DNA from: Neomoorella stamsii
GTDB taxonomy: Bacteria; Bacillota; DSM-521; Neomoorellales; Neomoorellaceae
Assembly: GCF_002995805.1 (NCBI RefSeq)
Contig: NZ_PVXL01000055.1
Location: 62,001-126,000, forward strand
Reading direction: 5' to 3'
Length of the DNA stretch: 64,000 nt
Each line of letters begins with the position of its first letter. The stretch's first letter is position 1. Both the position numbers and the translations under genes were made by a program. The notes below the pieces were generated by a model. The model was given only the letters and a program-made list of their open reading frames with translations. It was not told the origin of the DNA and did no database searches. This document shows positions 51,541 to 61,488 of the stretch, in pieces.

Positions 51541-51948
51541 GTGAATCATGAAGTCTGCGGTGGTAAGGGCAAGGAAGCTACCACGGCTTGCCCGGTTTGT
51601 GGTACAAAGGGGCAAAAAGTACCAGGTATAACGGTAGCTAGTTTACTTAATACGGCGGCAGCGGCTTCTTTAAGCAATACCCAGTACAATTTATGCCTGT
51701 CGCCATCATGTAATGTTGTTTACTATAGTGATCATGGTACCGTATTTACCAAAGAAAATATCCGCGTACCGGTCTGGTTTAAAGAAAAATCGCCCCGGAT
51801 AATCTGCTACTGTAATAAAGTCACGGATAGCAAGATATTGGACCACATAGTAACCAGGCAATGCTGCCACAATTTAAAGGACATCCGGGAACATACGGGT
51901 GCTAATGCCGGTCATGACTGCCTTACCCAAAACCCGGCCGGAACCTGA
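51541..51948 (+). CDS. CopZ-type zinc/[2Fe-2S] domain protein
   Basis: 135 aa, GTG start. CPVCGTKGQKVPGITVASLL, YNLCLSPSCNVVYY and ICYCNKVTD resemble the N-terminal metal domain of Archaeoglobus CopZ, which holds a mononuclear zinc and a [2Fe-2S] cluster. A further CC pair and a Cys follow at the C-terminus, consistent with a BFD-like end. The copper-binding HMA domain of CopZ is absent, so copper delivery is not implied; it may act as a small redox protein. A 270-base gap follows, with a T-less hairpin and a tandem 10-mer (52056-52075). Confidence 0.7.
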   Translation: MNHEVCGGKGKEATTACPVCGTKGQKVPGITVASLLNTAAAASLSNTQYNLCLSPSCNVVYYSDHGTVFTKENIRVPVWFKEKSPRIICYCNKVTDSKILDHIVTRQCCHNLKDIREHTGANAGHDCLTQNPAGT

Positions 51949-52203
51949 TGTAGCCCGGCGGTGCAATCGGTGATTGCCCAGGGATTAGCTATTACTTAAC
52001 ATAATAATTATTATAGGAAGTTGTAGTTTCTACAGCTAAGTAATCTCCTTCATTTACCTGCTAATACCTGCTAATCTTTGAGCTGCAAAATACCGGGTAC
52101 TGCCTCTGCCGGCTTTGTGAGCAGGATTTTAATTTCTGGTATTGCAGGACCCGTGCCTGGATTATTCATACTAATATCAGAAAATATTTTGCTGTTCTTG
52201 TAA

Positions 52204-52217
52204 CGAACAGTTGTTTA
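52204..52217. promoter_or_regulatory. LexA operator (SOS box) before lexA
   Basis: CGAACAGTTGTTTA fits the Firmicutes box CGAAC-N4-GTTYG except for the final base and a central purine. It lies 54 bases before the lexA start and overlaps a possible -35 (TTGTTT), as expected for self-repression. Confidence 0.6.
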
Positions 52218-52271
52218 CAGGGTAAAAATATGTTAGGATTAAATTATAGAATGAACCGGGAGGGATTGAGG

Positions 52272-52892
52272 TTGACGTCCGATTTAACGCCCAGGCAAGA
52301 AATGGTCCTTAACTATATTCGCCATTTTATCGATGTGCACGGTTACCCACCTACGGTCCGGGACATCTGCCAGGCTACTGGCCTGCGTTCAAGTTCTACC
52401 GTTCACGGCCATTTAAACCGGCTGGAGAAAAAGGGTTACATCCGCCGCGATCCCACCCGCTCCCGGGCCATCGAAATCCTTACTACCTACCCGGGCCCTT
52501 CCCATACCACTAGAAACATGGTTTCCGTCCCCCTGCTGGGCAAAATTACCGCGGGTCAGCCCATCCTGGCCGTGGAAAATATCGAAGAAGTCTTCCCTCT
52601 CCCCTCCGAACTGGCCGGGAGTGAAGACGCCTTTATGCTCCAGGTCCAGGGCGACAGCATGATTGAAGCCGGTATCCTGAATGGCGATTACCTCATTGTC
52701 CGGCCCCAGGACAGGGCCGAAAACGGTGATATTGTCGTTGCTCTCCTCGGTGACGAAGCTACCGTTAAATATTTCCACCGCTATGAAGACCATATAGAAC
52801 TGGTCCCGGCCAACAGCCGCCTGCAACCCATTAAAACCCGGGAAGTAACCATCCTGGGTAAGGTCACCGGCCTTTACCGCCGTTTCTCCTGA
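52272..52892 (+). CDS. lexA: LexA repressor
   Basis: 206 aa from the TTG at 52272, which follows GGGAGGG by 7 bases and gives the family length; an ATG at 52230 would add 14 unlike residues. A winged helix (PPTVRDICQATGLRSSSTVHGHLNRLEKKGYIRRD, cited as segment) precedes the S24 domain: Ala-Gly cleavage site in KITAGQP, catalytic Ser in QGDSMIEAGI and Lys in DEATVKYFHR. It represses DNA-damage genes until RecA triggers self-cleavage. It overlaps the convergent MGL gene by 19 bases. Confidence 0.95.
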   Translation: MTSDLTPRQEMVLNYIRHFIDVHGYPPTVRDICQATGLRSSSTVHGHLNRLEKKGYIRRDPTRSRAIEILTTYPGPSHTTRNMVSVPLLGKITAGQPILAVENIEEVFPLPSELAGSEDAFMLQVQGDSMIEAGILNGDYLIVRPQDRAENGDIVVALLGDEATVKYFHRYEDHIELVPANSRLQPIKTREVTILGKVTGLYRRFS

Positions 52893-54169
52893 AGCAAACC
52901 CCGGTTTACCATTTCCTGGGCCGCCATCAGGAGGGCGACCCTGGTATAGGGATAGGCCTGTCCCCCCTGGAGGAAAACGGCATAGGGCGGCCGTAAGGGG
53001 CCATCGGCGCTGAGCTCAATGGAAGAGCCCTGGATAAAGGTCCCCCCAGCCATGATGACTTGGTCTTCATAACCGGGCAGCAGGGCTGGTTCCGGTACCG
53101 TAGTCGCCTCTACCGGGCAACCCTTTTGCAGCCCCTGGCAAAAGGCCAGCAGTGTTTCCCGCTGTCTCAGGATAATACATTGTACGATATCCCGCCTTCG
53201 TTCCCCGGGCAAAGGGTCAACGTCAAAGCCCAGGCCTTGGAAAAAGGCAGCCGCAACGATGGCTCCCGTAAGGGCTTCCCTGACTACCAGGGGAGCCAGG
53301 TATAAGCCCTGGTAATAAAGGCGTTTCTCAGTAAAGGCCCCCAGCTCACCCCCCAGGCCGGGTGCGGTCAGGCGCGCCGCCACCTCCTCTACCAGGTCCT
53401 CCCGTCCCACTATATAGCCACCGCCCGGTGCCAGACCGCCGCCGGGGTTTTTAATTAAAGAACCCACCACCAGGTCGGCCCCTATCTCACCCGGTTCCTG
53501 CTCCTCTACCAGCTCCCCGTAACAGTTATCGACCAGGCAGACGGTTTCCCGGTTGGCCTCTTTAATGATGCTGATTATCCGGGCCAATTCCTGGATACCC
53601 AGGGAAGGCCGTAAGCTATAGCCCCGGGAACGCTGGATAAGGCACATACGGGGCCGCATGCCATCTACAGCCTCGGCCAGCTTTGCCAGATCCGGACGGC
53701 CTTGGGTATCTAAGGCTACTTCGGCGTATTTTATTCCCCATTCCCTTAAGCTTCCCGCTACCCGCGGGCCCAGGCCGATGACCGTAGCCAGGGTGTCGTA
53801 GGGGCGGCCACAGGCGGACAGTAAGGTATCACCGGGTCGCAGAAGGGCACTTAAAGCCAGGGTCAGGGCGTGGGTACCGGAAACAATCTGCGGGCGAACC
53901 AGGGCAGCATTGCCGCCAAAAAGGCTGGCAAAAAGCCGCTCCAGGGTGGAACGCCCCAGGTCACCATAGCCATAGCCCGTGGAATCTTGGAAATGGTACT
54001 CGTTTATCCCCTGCCTTTGAAAGGCCTGGAGTACCTTTAAGTGATTATAGGCGCTGACGGCATTTACGGCCGCGATTGCTTCCCGGCTATCATTTTCGGC
54101 TGCCTCTAGCTTCTCTACCAGCCAGGGAGCAATGGGAAAAAACCTGGTTATATTTTTGTGCCAATCCAA
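52874..54169 (-). CDS. Methionine gamma-lyase family / aluminium-resistance-type PLP protein
   Basis: 431 aa. The protein keeps the PLP fold-type I order: GTHALTLALSALLRPGD, then VDNCYGELVEEQEPGEIGADLVVGSLIKNPGGG with the cofactor Lys in LIKN, then an Arg-rich C-domain. Clostridia annotate it as methionine gamma-lyase family or aluminium resistance protein; its reaction is not established. It usually neighbours spoVK, hfq and miaA, as here. The TTG start follows GGGGGTTAAGAA. Confidence 0.85.
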   Translation of the reverse strand: MDWHKNITRFFPIAPWLVEKLEAAENDSREAIAAVNAVSAYNHLKVLQAFQRQGINEYHFQDSTGYGYGDLGRSTLERLFASLFGGNAALVRPQIVSGTHALTLALSALLRPGDTLLSACGRPYDTLATVIGLGPRVAGSLREWGIKYAEVALDTQGRPDLAKLAEAVDGMRPRMCLIQRSRGYSLRPSLGIQELARIISIIKEANRETVCLVDNCYGELVEEQEPGEIGADLVVGSLIKNPGGGLAPGGGYIVGREDLVEEVAARLTAPGLGGELGAFTEKRLYYQGLYLAPLVVREALTGAIVAAAFFQGLGFDVDPLPGERRRDIVQCIILRQRETLLAFCQGLQKGCPVEATTVPEPALLPGYEDQVIMAGGTFIQGSSIELSADGPLRPPYAVFLQGGQAYPYTRVALLMAAQEMVNRGLLQEKRR

Positions 54170-54191
54170 TTCTTAACCCCCGCACCTCAAA

Positions 54192-55190
54192 CTACCGGGA
54201 GTTATTATAGCAGATCGGCGGTCCCCCGGGAAGATTGCTTTCCCCTTCCTTTACCCCGGCCGGCAGGGCTGGTCGCAACAGGTCTTCCTTTTCAATACTC
54301 ATCAATTCCTGCCGGGTAAGGTTTTTCTTATTTACCAGCCGCACGGCCTGGCGACGCATGGCCCTTTCGATAATATTGCGGACCATGCGGGCATTGCCAT
54401 TATAACGGTGGCCAAAAAGGACTTCCCGGCGTAAAATCTTTTCTAGCTCCCCGGCAGCCGCTGGCGTAAGGATATATTGTTTTTCAGCCAGCATCGCCTG
54501 GGCAATGGCCAGCAATTCCGGCACAGTATAATCGGGAAATTCCAGCTGGATAGGAAAACGGGAACGCAGCCCCGGATTTGTCTCCAGGAAATAGTCCATT
54601 TCGTCTTTATAACCGGCCAGGATGAGAATCAGGTTATCGCGGTAATCCTCCATACCCTTGACCAGGACGTCAATGGCTTCGCGGCCAAAATCCTTCTCCC
54701 CGCCCCGGGCCAGGGAATAGGCCTCATCAATAAAGAGTATGCCACCTATGGCCTTTTTTAGCTGTTCCCGGGTTTTGTGGGCCGTGTGGCCGATATACTC
54801 CCCCACCAGGTCGGCCCGTTCTACCTCAAGCAGGTGTCCGTGGGACAAGACGCCGAGTTCTTTGAATAACCGCCCCATCAGCCTGGCGACGGTACTTTTC
54901 CCTGTACCCGGGTTGCCTTTAAAAATCATGTGCAGGGTATTGGCGCTGCTCACCAGCCCTTCCCGCTGGCGCCGGCGTTGAATCTCGACAAAGGCCCTTA
55001 ATTCCTTGATTAAACCCTTGACATTCTCCAGGCCGATCATTTTTCCCAGCTCGGCCATAACAGCATCCACCCGCCGCCGGCTGTTTAATTCATTTTCCCC
55101 GCTGCCCCGGTCACGCTGGAGGGGGCGAATCAGGGACCTGTTACTTCCTTTAGTGTTACTGGTGCCAAATTTAACCTGCAATTTTCTCAC
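54192..55190 (-). CDS. spoVK: Stage V sporulation protein K, AAA ATPase
   Basis: 332 aa, CbxX/CfxQ subfamily. Walker A GNPGTGKSTVARL, Walker B GGILFIDEAYSLAR, sensor and Arg-finger segment NPGLRSRFP, and a small C-terminal lid (GNARMVRNIIERAM). It acts in spore maturation in the mother cell; its partner is unknown. A GTG start lies close to GGGAGGG. Its location beside hfq and the MGL gene is the standard Firmicutes order. Confidence 0.9.
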   Translation of the reverse strand: MRKLQVKFGTSNTKGSNRSLIRPLQRDRGSGENELNSRRRVDAVMAELGKMIGLENVKGLIKELRAFVEIQRRRQREGLVSSANTLHMIFKGNPGTGKSTVARLMGRLFKELGVLSHGHLLEVERADLVGEYIGHTAHKTREQLKKAIGGILFIDEAYSLARGGEKDFGREAIDVLVKGMEDYRDNLILILAGYKDEMDYFLETNPGLRSRFPIQLEFPDYTVPELLAIAQAMLAEKQYILTPAAAGELEKILRREVLFGHRYNGNARMVRNIIERAMRRQAVRLVNKKNLTRQELMSIEKEDLLRPALPAGVKEGESNLPGGPPICYNNSR

Positions 55191-55244
55191 CCGCCCTCCC
55201 CTGCTCTCTTTATTTTATTTATACGCGCCACCGGGCCGGGTAAG

Positions 55245-55267
55245 AAAAAAGGCCGGTAGAACCGGCC
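55245..55267 (-). terminator. Terminator after the DUF1540 gene
   Basis: On the minus strand, GGCCGGT-TCT-ACCGGCC is followed by six T, 19 bases past the stop codon. Confidence 0.88.
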
Positions 55268-55285
55268 CTGCTATTTCTTTCCTGC

Positions 55286-55672
55286 TTAACTTTTGCGCTT
55301 AAAGGTAAAACAGTTGGTATCCTGGCTTTCGTCGGCATTAACGCCGACCACATCAATCTTTTCGGCCTTACAGTGGTTTCCTTCCGCCCAGTAAGTACAG
55401 GTATTGACGATACAGGTAACAGAGGGATAAAGTTCTCCACCTGGCAGGAAGGTATTGCTCAAGAGGCCGCCCCAGTTGACATTATCCAGGGAGCCCAGCA
55501 GGTTGGCCAGCCCCCGGCGGGCATAAAAGGTCTTGCACTGGGTCTGTTCGGGATTCTGGGCCATCTTGCCCTCTTCTTCATGCATAATATCAATATTGCC
55601 TGCCGCACAGAGGTCGCCGTTCATCCAGTGGTTACAGGTATTTACTTTGCACTTTACTTTGGGTCCGGGCAT
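55286..55672 (-). CDS. Protein with two DUF1540 domains
   Basis: 128 aa. Each half ends in a Cys-rich unit: VKCKVNTCNHWMNGDLCAAGNI (1) and VTCIVNTCTYWAEGNHCKAEKI (2), each followed by a further Cys before a Phe-rich strand. DUF1540 domains are small, Firmicutes-specific and probably bind metal through the Cys set; function unknown. AAGGAGG precedes the ATG. It is flanked by terminators, so it may be separately controlled. Confidence 0.85.
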   Translation of the reverse strand: MPGPKVKCKVNTCNHWMNGDLCAAGNIDIMHEEEGKMAQNPEQTQCKTFYARRGLANLLGSLDNVNWGGLLSNTFLPGGELYPSVTCIVNTCTYWAEGNHCKAEKIDVVGVNADESQDTNCFTFKRKS

Positions 55673-55757
55673 GTAAAATTCCTCCTTGGCCCTATTTTTT
55701 AACCTGGAACCGCAGATTATACCCGTCCCCTTAAATCATCCTGACCACGACAGAAAA

Positions 55758-55783
55758 AACTCCCCGGTTCAGGCCGGGGAGTT
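55758..55783 (-). terminator. Terminator after hfq
   Basis: On the minus strand, AACTCCCCGG-CCTGAA-CCGGGGAGTT is followed by TTTTCTG, 17 bases past the hfq stop codon. Confidence 0.88.
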
Positions 55784-55799
55784 CCGGGGGTGGTAAGTA

Positions 55800-56045
55800 T
55801 TATTTGGCTTCCGCCTTGCTCTCGGCCATGAGATTAACCGGCCGGAAGGGCATGATGGTGGAAATGGCATGCTTGTAGATCATTTGTTGCTTGCCATCGG
55901 CATCCAGGACCACGGTAAAATTGTCAAAGCCCCGTACTACCCCTTTCAGTTGAAAACCGTTAATCAGGTAAATAGTGACGGGGGTATTGTCCCTGCGCAA
56001 CACATTTAAAAACAAGTCCTGCAGGTTCCCTTGTGTTTTATTCAT
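55800..56045 (-). CDS. hfq: RNA chaperone Hfq
   Basis: 81 aa. Sm1 covers [29 protein letters not shown] and Sm2 the [24 protein letters not shown] region with YKHAIS, the RNA-contact motif. It forms a hexameric ring that pairs small RNAs with messages. It follows miaA by 40 bases, as in most bacteria. Confidence 0.96.
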   Translation of the reverse strand: MNKTQGNLQDLFLNVLRRDNTPVTIYLINGFQLKGVVRGFDNFTVVLDADGKQQMIYKHAISTIMPFRPVNLMAESKAEAK

Positions 56046-56085
56046 TTTGTACCCTCCAGGTTGGTATTTTTTGTTTAGTATAACC

Positions 56086-57051
56086 CTATTCTACATTAAT
56101 ATCAAGGTGTCCTGCAATATAATTAGCAATGTCTGCAGATATTTCCTCTATCCTCCCGGGTTCTACTTCCCACCAGCGCAGGCGTGTATCCCGCTTAAAC
56201 CATGTCAGCTGCCTTTTGGCCAGGCGCCTGGTATTACGTTTCAAGAGGGCTACAGCTTCCTCCAGTTCCATCTCACCGCGGACGTAAGCGCCAATTTCCT
56301 TATAGCCCACGGCCTGGAGGGCTGGCAGGCGGTAATCATACCTGGCCAGTAAGCCTCGGACTTCCTCTACCAGCCCCTTGGCTATCATGGCATCGATCCG
56401 GTTTTCTATCCGGCGGTAAAGTTGCGGCCTGGGCATAGTCAGGGCAACTGCCGCCAGGTGGTAAGGCGTTTCTTGCCGTCGCCGCCATTCTAAGGCCGCC
56501 GAAATGGGCTTACCCGTCATGATATAAACTTCCAAAGCCCTGACCAGCCGGCGCCGGTCATGGAGGTGAATCCGCCGCGCCGCTTCCGGGTCAACTCTTT
56601 TTAACTGTTCATAAAGGTATTCATTACCGCGGCTCCGCGCCTGTTCCTCCAGATGTTGCCGGATTTTTTTGTCCCCGGGCATGGGAGTAAAAAGGTAGGG
56701 ATCGACTACCGCCTGGTAATAAAGGCCCGTTCCCCCTACCAGCAGGGGCAGGCGTCCCCGTTGGAGAATGGACGTTACCGTTTCCCGGGCCAGCCTTTGA
56801 AAATCAGCTACACTAAAGGGCTCGTCCGGATTAACAATGTCGATTAAATGATGGGGTACGGGTACTCCGTCAGGGCCCACCCGTTCTGCCGGCGTTAATT
56901 TGGCTGTGCCAATATCCATACCCCGGTAAACCTGGGCGGAATCGGCGGAGATTATTTCCGCCTTCAGCCTGGCAGCTACCTGCAGGGCTATGGCCGATTT
57001 ACCGGTAGCCGTGGGCCCGACGATGGCCGCCAGAGGTTCCTTGGCAGTCAA
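56086..57051 (-). CDS. miaA: tRNA dimethylallyltransferase
   Basis: 321 aa. P-loop [48 protein letters not shown] and [11 protein letters not shown] are the MiaA signatures. It prenylates A37 of tRNAs reading UNN codons; the MiaB product, encoded in the same run, then adds a methylthio group. TTG start behind GGAGGATG. The gene lies between mutL and hfq. Confidence 0.95.
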   Translation of the reverse strand: MTAKEPLAAIVGPTATGKSAIALQVAARLKAEIISADSAQVYRGMDIGTAKLTPAERVGPDGVPVPHHLIDIVNPDEPFSVADFQRLARETVTSILQRGRLPLLVGGTGLYYQAVVDPYLFTPMPGDKKIRQHLEEQARSRGNEYLYEQLKRVDPEAARRIHLHDRRRLVRALEVYIMTGKPISAALEWRRRQETPYHLAAVALTMPRPQLYRRIENRIDAMIAKGLVEEVRGLLARYDYRLPALQAVGYKEIGAYVRGEMELEEAVALLKRNTRRLAKRQLTWFKRDTRLRWWEVEPGRIEEISADIANYIAGHLDINVE

Positions 57052-57068
57052 GTTTTTACATCCTCCAT

Positions 57069-58889
57069 TTACGCTAAAGGCCGGTGAAAATAACGGGCGA
57101 GGGTGGCCTGGTCCAGGTGGACCACTGCCGGCCGGCCGTGAGGGCAGGTATAAGGCTGGCTAAGGCCCTGCAGTTCGTCCAAAAGCTTTTGCATCTCTGC
57201 CCCACTGAGGGGAGCCCCTGCTTTAATGGCCCCATGACAGGCGATGAGCTTCAGGAGCCTTTCCCCTGCCGGCAGATTATCGCCGGTCAGGAAATCCTCC
57301 AGGACTTCCCTTTCTTTACCCTGTGGTACACCTAAGGGCACCGACCGCAGCAAAAAGGAATTGGTGCCAAAGGTTTCAACTATAAACCCCAGCTCCCGCA
57401 AGGTCACAATCTGGTCAATGAGTTTCACCGTCATGGCCGGGGCCAGGTGTAAGGTCAGGGGGGGCTCCAGCATCTGCGCCGGCCATCTGCCGGAGTTAAC
57501 CCGTTTTTGCAGGCTTTCAAAGCGACAGCGTTCATGGGCCGCGTGCTGGTCAATGATATAAAGGCCATCCTTGCCTTCAGCCAGGATGTAGGTATTAAGT
57601 AGCTGGCCTATGGCCCTTAAGGTTGGCAGGACCTGGCCGCCGGCTTCCACTGGTTCCGTTTTTAAGTCGCTCCGGGCATCAATTTCCTTATCAGGTTTTA
57701 CCTTCTGTACTTCTTCAACCTTATCTACCCTTTTTTCCTCTGCCAGGGGCCTTTCCCTTAATATATATTCTCCCCAAAACCGGGCTTCTTCTTCCTTTCT
57801 CTGGAAACTAAAATCCTGCTGGAGGGCGACCGGCCCGGTTGCCTTTCTTCCCTCCAGCCGGCCCGCGGTTACTGGCGTGACGGCCCGGGGAGTATGCAGG
57901 GCCCTGTTTACCAGGGCGGCTACCTGCCGGGCCAGCTCATATTCCTGCTGGAAGCGCACCTCCAGTTTGGCCGGGTGGACATTGACATCCACCAGGCGGG
58001 GGTCTATAGCCAGTTGCAGGATAAAAAGGGGATGGCGGCCGCTGGGAATAACGGCCTGGTAACACTCCTCCACGGCCCGGGTTAGGACGCGGTTAAAAAT
58101 ATAGCGGCCGTTAACAGTTAACACCTGCTGACTGCGGCCGGCCCGGTGTAACCAGGGCGGCGAGATGAAACCCTTCATGGTCCAGCCTGCACCATCTCCT
58201 GCCAGGGGCAGTAATTCCCGGCCTGTTTCCAGTCCGTATAGGGCCGCCACCACCGCCTGTAAATCACCATTACCCGGGGTAGACAGCAGGCGCCTTCCCT
58301 CCAGGTGGAGACTAAAGGCTACTTCCGGGTGGGCCAGGGCCAGCTTTTCTACAGCAGCAACAATGGCGCGGGCCTCGTTAGCCGGTTTCTTTAAGTACTG
58401 CCGCCGCGCCGGAGTATTATAAAATAAATCGGTCACTGTAACCGTGGTACCAGGAGGGCAGCCGATTGCAGTAACCTCCGGCTCCCCGCCACCGGCAATC
58501 CTTACCCTGGTACCGGCAGTCTCTCCCGGGGGCCTGGTATCCATTTCTACCCGGGCCACGGCAGCAATACTGGGTAAAGCTTCACCCCGGAAGCCCAGGG
58601 TGGTAATCCCCCACAGGTCGGCGGCCCGGCGAATCTTGCTGGTAGCATGGCGGGCAAAGGCCAGGGCAGCATCCTCCCGGTTAATCCCCCAGCCGTCATC
58701 CCGGACACGGATTAAGGTGAGGCCGCCCCCTTTAACTTCAATGGTAATATGCCGGGCAGCGGCATCTAAAGAATTTTCCACCAGCTCTTTGACCACCGAG
58801 GCCGGCCTTTCGACTACTTCCCCGGCGGCGATCTGGTTGGCTGTGTCGGCATCCAGGATGGCTATCCTGGGACAAAGTTCGCCTGTCAA
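57069..58889 (-). CDS. mutL: DNA mismatch repair protein MutL
   Basis: 606 aa. A GHKL ATPase: IAAGEVVERPASVVKELVENSLDA, DDGWGI, RHATSKI and TLGFRGEAL-type blocks. The C-terminal domain ends with CPHGRPAVVHL; ACHGAIKAG and QHAAHERC match the metal-binding nuclease site of Gram-positive MutL, and MutH is normally absent in these hosts. It links MutS recognition to strand incision. The TTG start lies 5 bases from the mutS stop. Confidence 0.95.
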   Translation of the reverse strand: MTGELCPRIAILDADTANQIAAGEVVERPASVVKELVENSLDAAARHITIEVKGGGLTLIRVRDDGWGINREDAALAFARHATSKIRRAADLWGITTLGFRGEALPSIAAVARVEMDTRPPGETAGTRVRIAGGGEPEVTAIGCPPGTTVTVTDLFYNTPARRQYLKKPANEARAIVAAVEKLALAHPEVAFSLHLEGRRLLSTPGNGDLQAVVAALYGLETGRELLPLAGDGAGWTMKGFISPPWLHRAGRSQQVLTVNGRYIFNRVLTRAVEECYQAVIPSGRHPLFILQLAIDPRLVDVNVHPAKLEVRFQQEYELARQVAALVNRALHTPRAVTPVTAGRLEGRKATGPVALQQDFSFQRKEEEARFWGEYILRERPLAEEKRVDKVEEVQKVKPDKEIDARSDLKTEPVEAGGQVLPTLRAIGQLLNTYILAEGKDGLYIIDQHAAHERCRFESLQKRVNSGRWPAQMLEPPLTLHLAPAMTVKLIDQIVTLRELGFIVETFGTNSFLLRSVPLGVPQGKEREVLEDFLTGDNLPAGERLLKLIACHGAIKAGAPLSGAEMQKLLDELQGLSQPYTCPHGRPAVVHLDQATLARYFHRPLA

Positions 58890-58893
58890 AGGA

Positions 58894-61488
58894 TCATCCC
58901 CTGCTTATTTTTGCTATTTCCGTCCCCTGCTGATGGAGCTGCCGCTGCCAGCGGAAAATCTGTTCCATGGCTTCCAGGGGCGTGGCGGCCATCAGGGCGA
59001 AACTCGCCAGCTCATGTAAAACCTGTTTTTCAATGCTGGTCAGTGTTATGTTCTTTACCGTTTTCACGGCAGCCCGGACTTCACCACCGGGTTGCTGTTC
59101 TAAAAGCTCCTGGGCACGCTTAAGCACCGCAAGGGGTAAACCGGCCAGGCGGGCCACATGTATACCGTAGCTTTTATCGGTACTGCCGGGAACAATGGTG
59201 CGCAGGAAGGTAATCTCTTCACCCTCTTCCCGGACGGCTACGCAGTAATTTTTTACCCCGGCCAGCTGCCCTGCCAGGGTTACCAGTTCGTGATAGTGGG
59301 TGGCAAAGAGGGTACGGGCGCCGGTGACATCATGTAAATACTCCGTGACCGCCCTGGCAATACTTAAACCGTCGGCAGTACTTGTCCCCCGCCCTACTTC
59401 ATCCAGGATGACGAGGCTCCGCCGGGTAGCATGGCGCAAGATGTTGGCCACTTCCTGCATCTCGACCATAAAGGTGCTCTGGCCGGCAAAGAGGTCATCG
59501 GCGGCGCCCACCCGGGTAAAGATCCTGTCTACCACCCCGATCCTTGCCCTGCGAGCCGGCACAAAGCTGCCGATCTGGGCCATAAGCACTATTAAAGCCA
59601 CCTGGCGGATATAGGTGGATTTGCCGGCCATGTTGGGGCCGGTAATAATATGCACCCGCTGTTCCTGGTCCAGGTAAGTGTCGTTGGGTACGAAGCTACC
59701 GTGGGCCTCCACCAGTTCCACGACCGGGTGCCGCCCCTGCTCGATCTGGATAACCATGCCGGTATCTACCTGGGGGCAGGTATAATTATGATCCACGGCC
59801 ACAGTGGCCAGGGAAAGGAGGGCATCCAGGACCCCCAGGGCCCGGGCCGTGCGCTGGATGCGGGGCAGCACTTTCAGCACTTCTTCCCGGAGGGCTTGAA
59901 AAAGCTCATACTCCAGCTGGACCAGTCTCTCTTCGGCTCCCAGTACCTGGCGTTCCAGTTCCTGGAGGCGGCGGGTAACAAAGCGCTCAGCGTTGGCCAG
60001 GGTCTGTTTGCGCTCATAATCGGCCGGTACCTGGGGTAGATTCGGCCGGGTAACCTCTATGTAATAACCAAAAACCCGGTTATAGCCTACCTTTAGCGAC
60101 TTGATCCCCGTCCGTTCCCTTTCTTCAGCTTCCAGGCTGGCTATCCATTCCCGGCCGTGCTCTGCCGCCTGGCGCAAATGATCAACCTCGGCGTTATAAC
60201 CGGGCCGGATTATCCCTCCCTCATGGATACTAACCGGCGGGTCATCGACGATGGCCCGGCCCAGGAGGTCCACCAGATCCGCCAGGGGATCCATCTGTTC
60301 CCTGATTTTAAGTAAAAACCTGGCCTGGACACCTACCAGTAACTCCATAACTTCCGGCACCACCGCCAGGGACCCCCTTAAGGATTGGAGGTCCCGCCCG
60401 CCGGCCGTACCATAAGCCACCCGGCCAGCCAGGCGCTCCAGGTCCCTTACGGCCTGTAAGGATTGCCGTAACTCCTGGCGCAGGATAAAACCGTCCACCA
60501 GTTCCGCCACGGCCTCCTGGCGGGCCTTAATGGCCCTGACATCCACCAGGGGCTGGTCCAGCCAGCGCCTGAGGGTGCGGGCTCCCATGGCGGTCACCGT
60601 TTTATCCAGGACCCAGAGTAAAGAGCCCTCTCGCTTTTGCTCCCGGCCGCAGGCTACCAGCTCCAGGTTGCGCCGGGTGGCCTGGTCGAAAACCATACGA
60701 CTGGTGGAAGCTGCCGGTAGCGGGGCATCCAGGTGAGCCAGGGAGCTATGCTGGGTAGCCTGCAGGAAGGATAGAACCATTGCTGCGGCCAGGCCGGCTG
60801 CCGGCGGTAATTCCACCTGGTCCAGTTTATCCTTACCAAAGTGGTCGAGGAGCGCCTGCCGGGCAGCTGCCGGGTCGGCTGGCGGGGCCCAGCTGGTAAT
60901 TACGCCCCGGGTATAGAGCTGCAGGCGCCGGCAAAAGGAAGCATCGGTGGCCAGTTCAGGTGGCAGTAAATACTCCGCGGGCATCAGGCGAACCAGTTCG
61001 TCAAGCAATTCTTCCAGGCCCGGGCAAAGGGTAAATTGAAATTCACCGGTGGAGGCATCGGCCCAGGCCAGGCCTAAATTACCGCCCTCACCTACGATGG
61101 CCGCCAGGTAATTGTTGCCCCTGGCCGGCAGGGCTTTTTCGTCAATTATAGTCCCTGGCGTAACCACCCGGATAACCTCTCGCCGGACCAGGCCTTTGGC
61201 CTGGCGGGGATCTTCCATTTGTTCACAGATGGCTACTTTATAGCCCTTAGCTATCAGGCGGGCTAAATAGCTATCGGCAGCGTGATAAGGAACCCCGCAC
61301 ATGGGAGCCGCTTCCTTGCCGCCCCGGGAGGTCAACACCAGGTCCAGTTCCCGGGATACCACTTCGGCATCCTCGTAAAACATCTCATAGAAATCGCCCA
61401 GGCGGAAAAAGAGGATGCTGTCGGGATACTGGGATTTAATCTGGCGGTATTGTTCCATCATGGGTGTCAGGGCCTGTCCTTTAGTCAC
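58894..61488 (-). CDS. mutS: DNA mismatch repair protein MutS
   Basis: 864 aa. The mismatch-binding N-terminus has [15 protein letters not shown]; the ATPase has [13 protein letters not shown] (Walker A), [14 protein letters not shown] and ATHYHELV. It recognises mispairs and recruits MutL encoded next. The GTG start follows AAGGGGAAATCAGCT and overlaps the miaB stop by 8 bases. Confidence 0.97.
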   Translation of the reverse strand: MTKGQALTPMMEQYRQIKSQYPDSILFFRLGDFYEMFYEDAEVVSRELDLVLTSRGGKEAAPMCGVPYHAADSYLARLIAKGYKVAICEQMEDPRQAKGLVRREVIRVVTPGTIIDEKALPARGNNYLAAIVGEGGNLGLAWADASTGEFQFTLCPGLEELLDELVRLMPAEYLLPPELATDASFCRRLQLYTRGVITSWAPPADPAAARQALLDHFGKDKLDQVELPPAAGLAAAMVLSFLQATQHSSLAHLDAPLPAASTSRMVFDQATRRNLELVACGREQKREGSLLWVLDKTVTAMGARTLRRWLDQPLVDVRAIKARQEAVAELVDGFILRQELRQSLQAVRDLERLAGRVAYGTAGGRDLQSLRGSLAVVPEVMELLVGVQARFLLKIREQMDPLADLVDLLGRAIVDDPPVSIHEGGIIRPGYNAEVDHLRQAAEHGREWIASLEAEERERTGIKSLKVGYNRVFGYYIEVTRPNLPQVPADYERKQTLANAERFVTRRLQELERQVLGAEERLVQLEYELFQALREEVLKVLPRIQRTARALGVLDALLSLATVAVDHNYTCPQVDTGMVIQIEQGRHPVVELVEAHGSFVPNDTYLDQEQRVHIITGPNMAGKSTYIRQVALIVLMAQIGSFVPARRARIGVVDRIFTRVGAADDLFAGQSTFMVEMQEVANILRHATRRSLVILDEVGRGTSTADGLSIARAVTEYLHDVTGARTLFATHYHELVTLAGQLAGVKNYCVAVREEGEEITFLRTIVPGSTDKSYGIHVARLAGLPLAVLKRAQELLEQQPGGEVRAAVKTVKNITLTSIEKQVLHELASFALMAATPLEAMEQIFRWQRQLHQQGTEIAKISRG

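Noticed and set aside
52056-52075. Tandem ACCTGCTAAT x2 as start of a repeat array
   Set aside because: Only two copies with no spacers; neither CRISPR-like nor recognisably regulatory.
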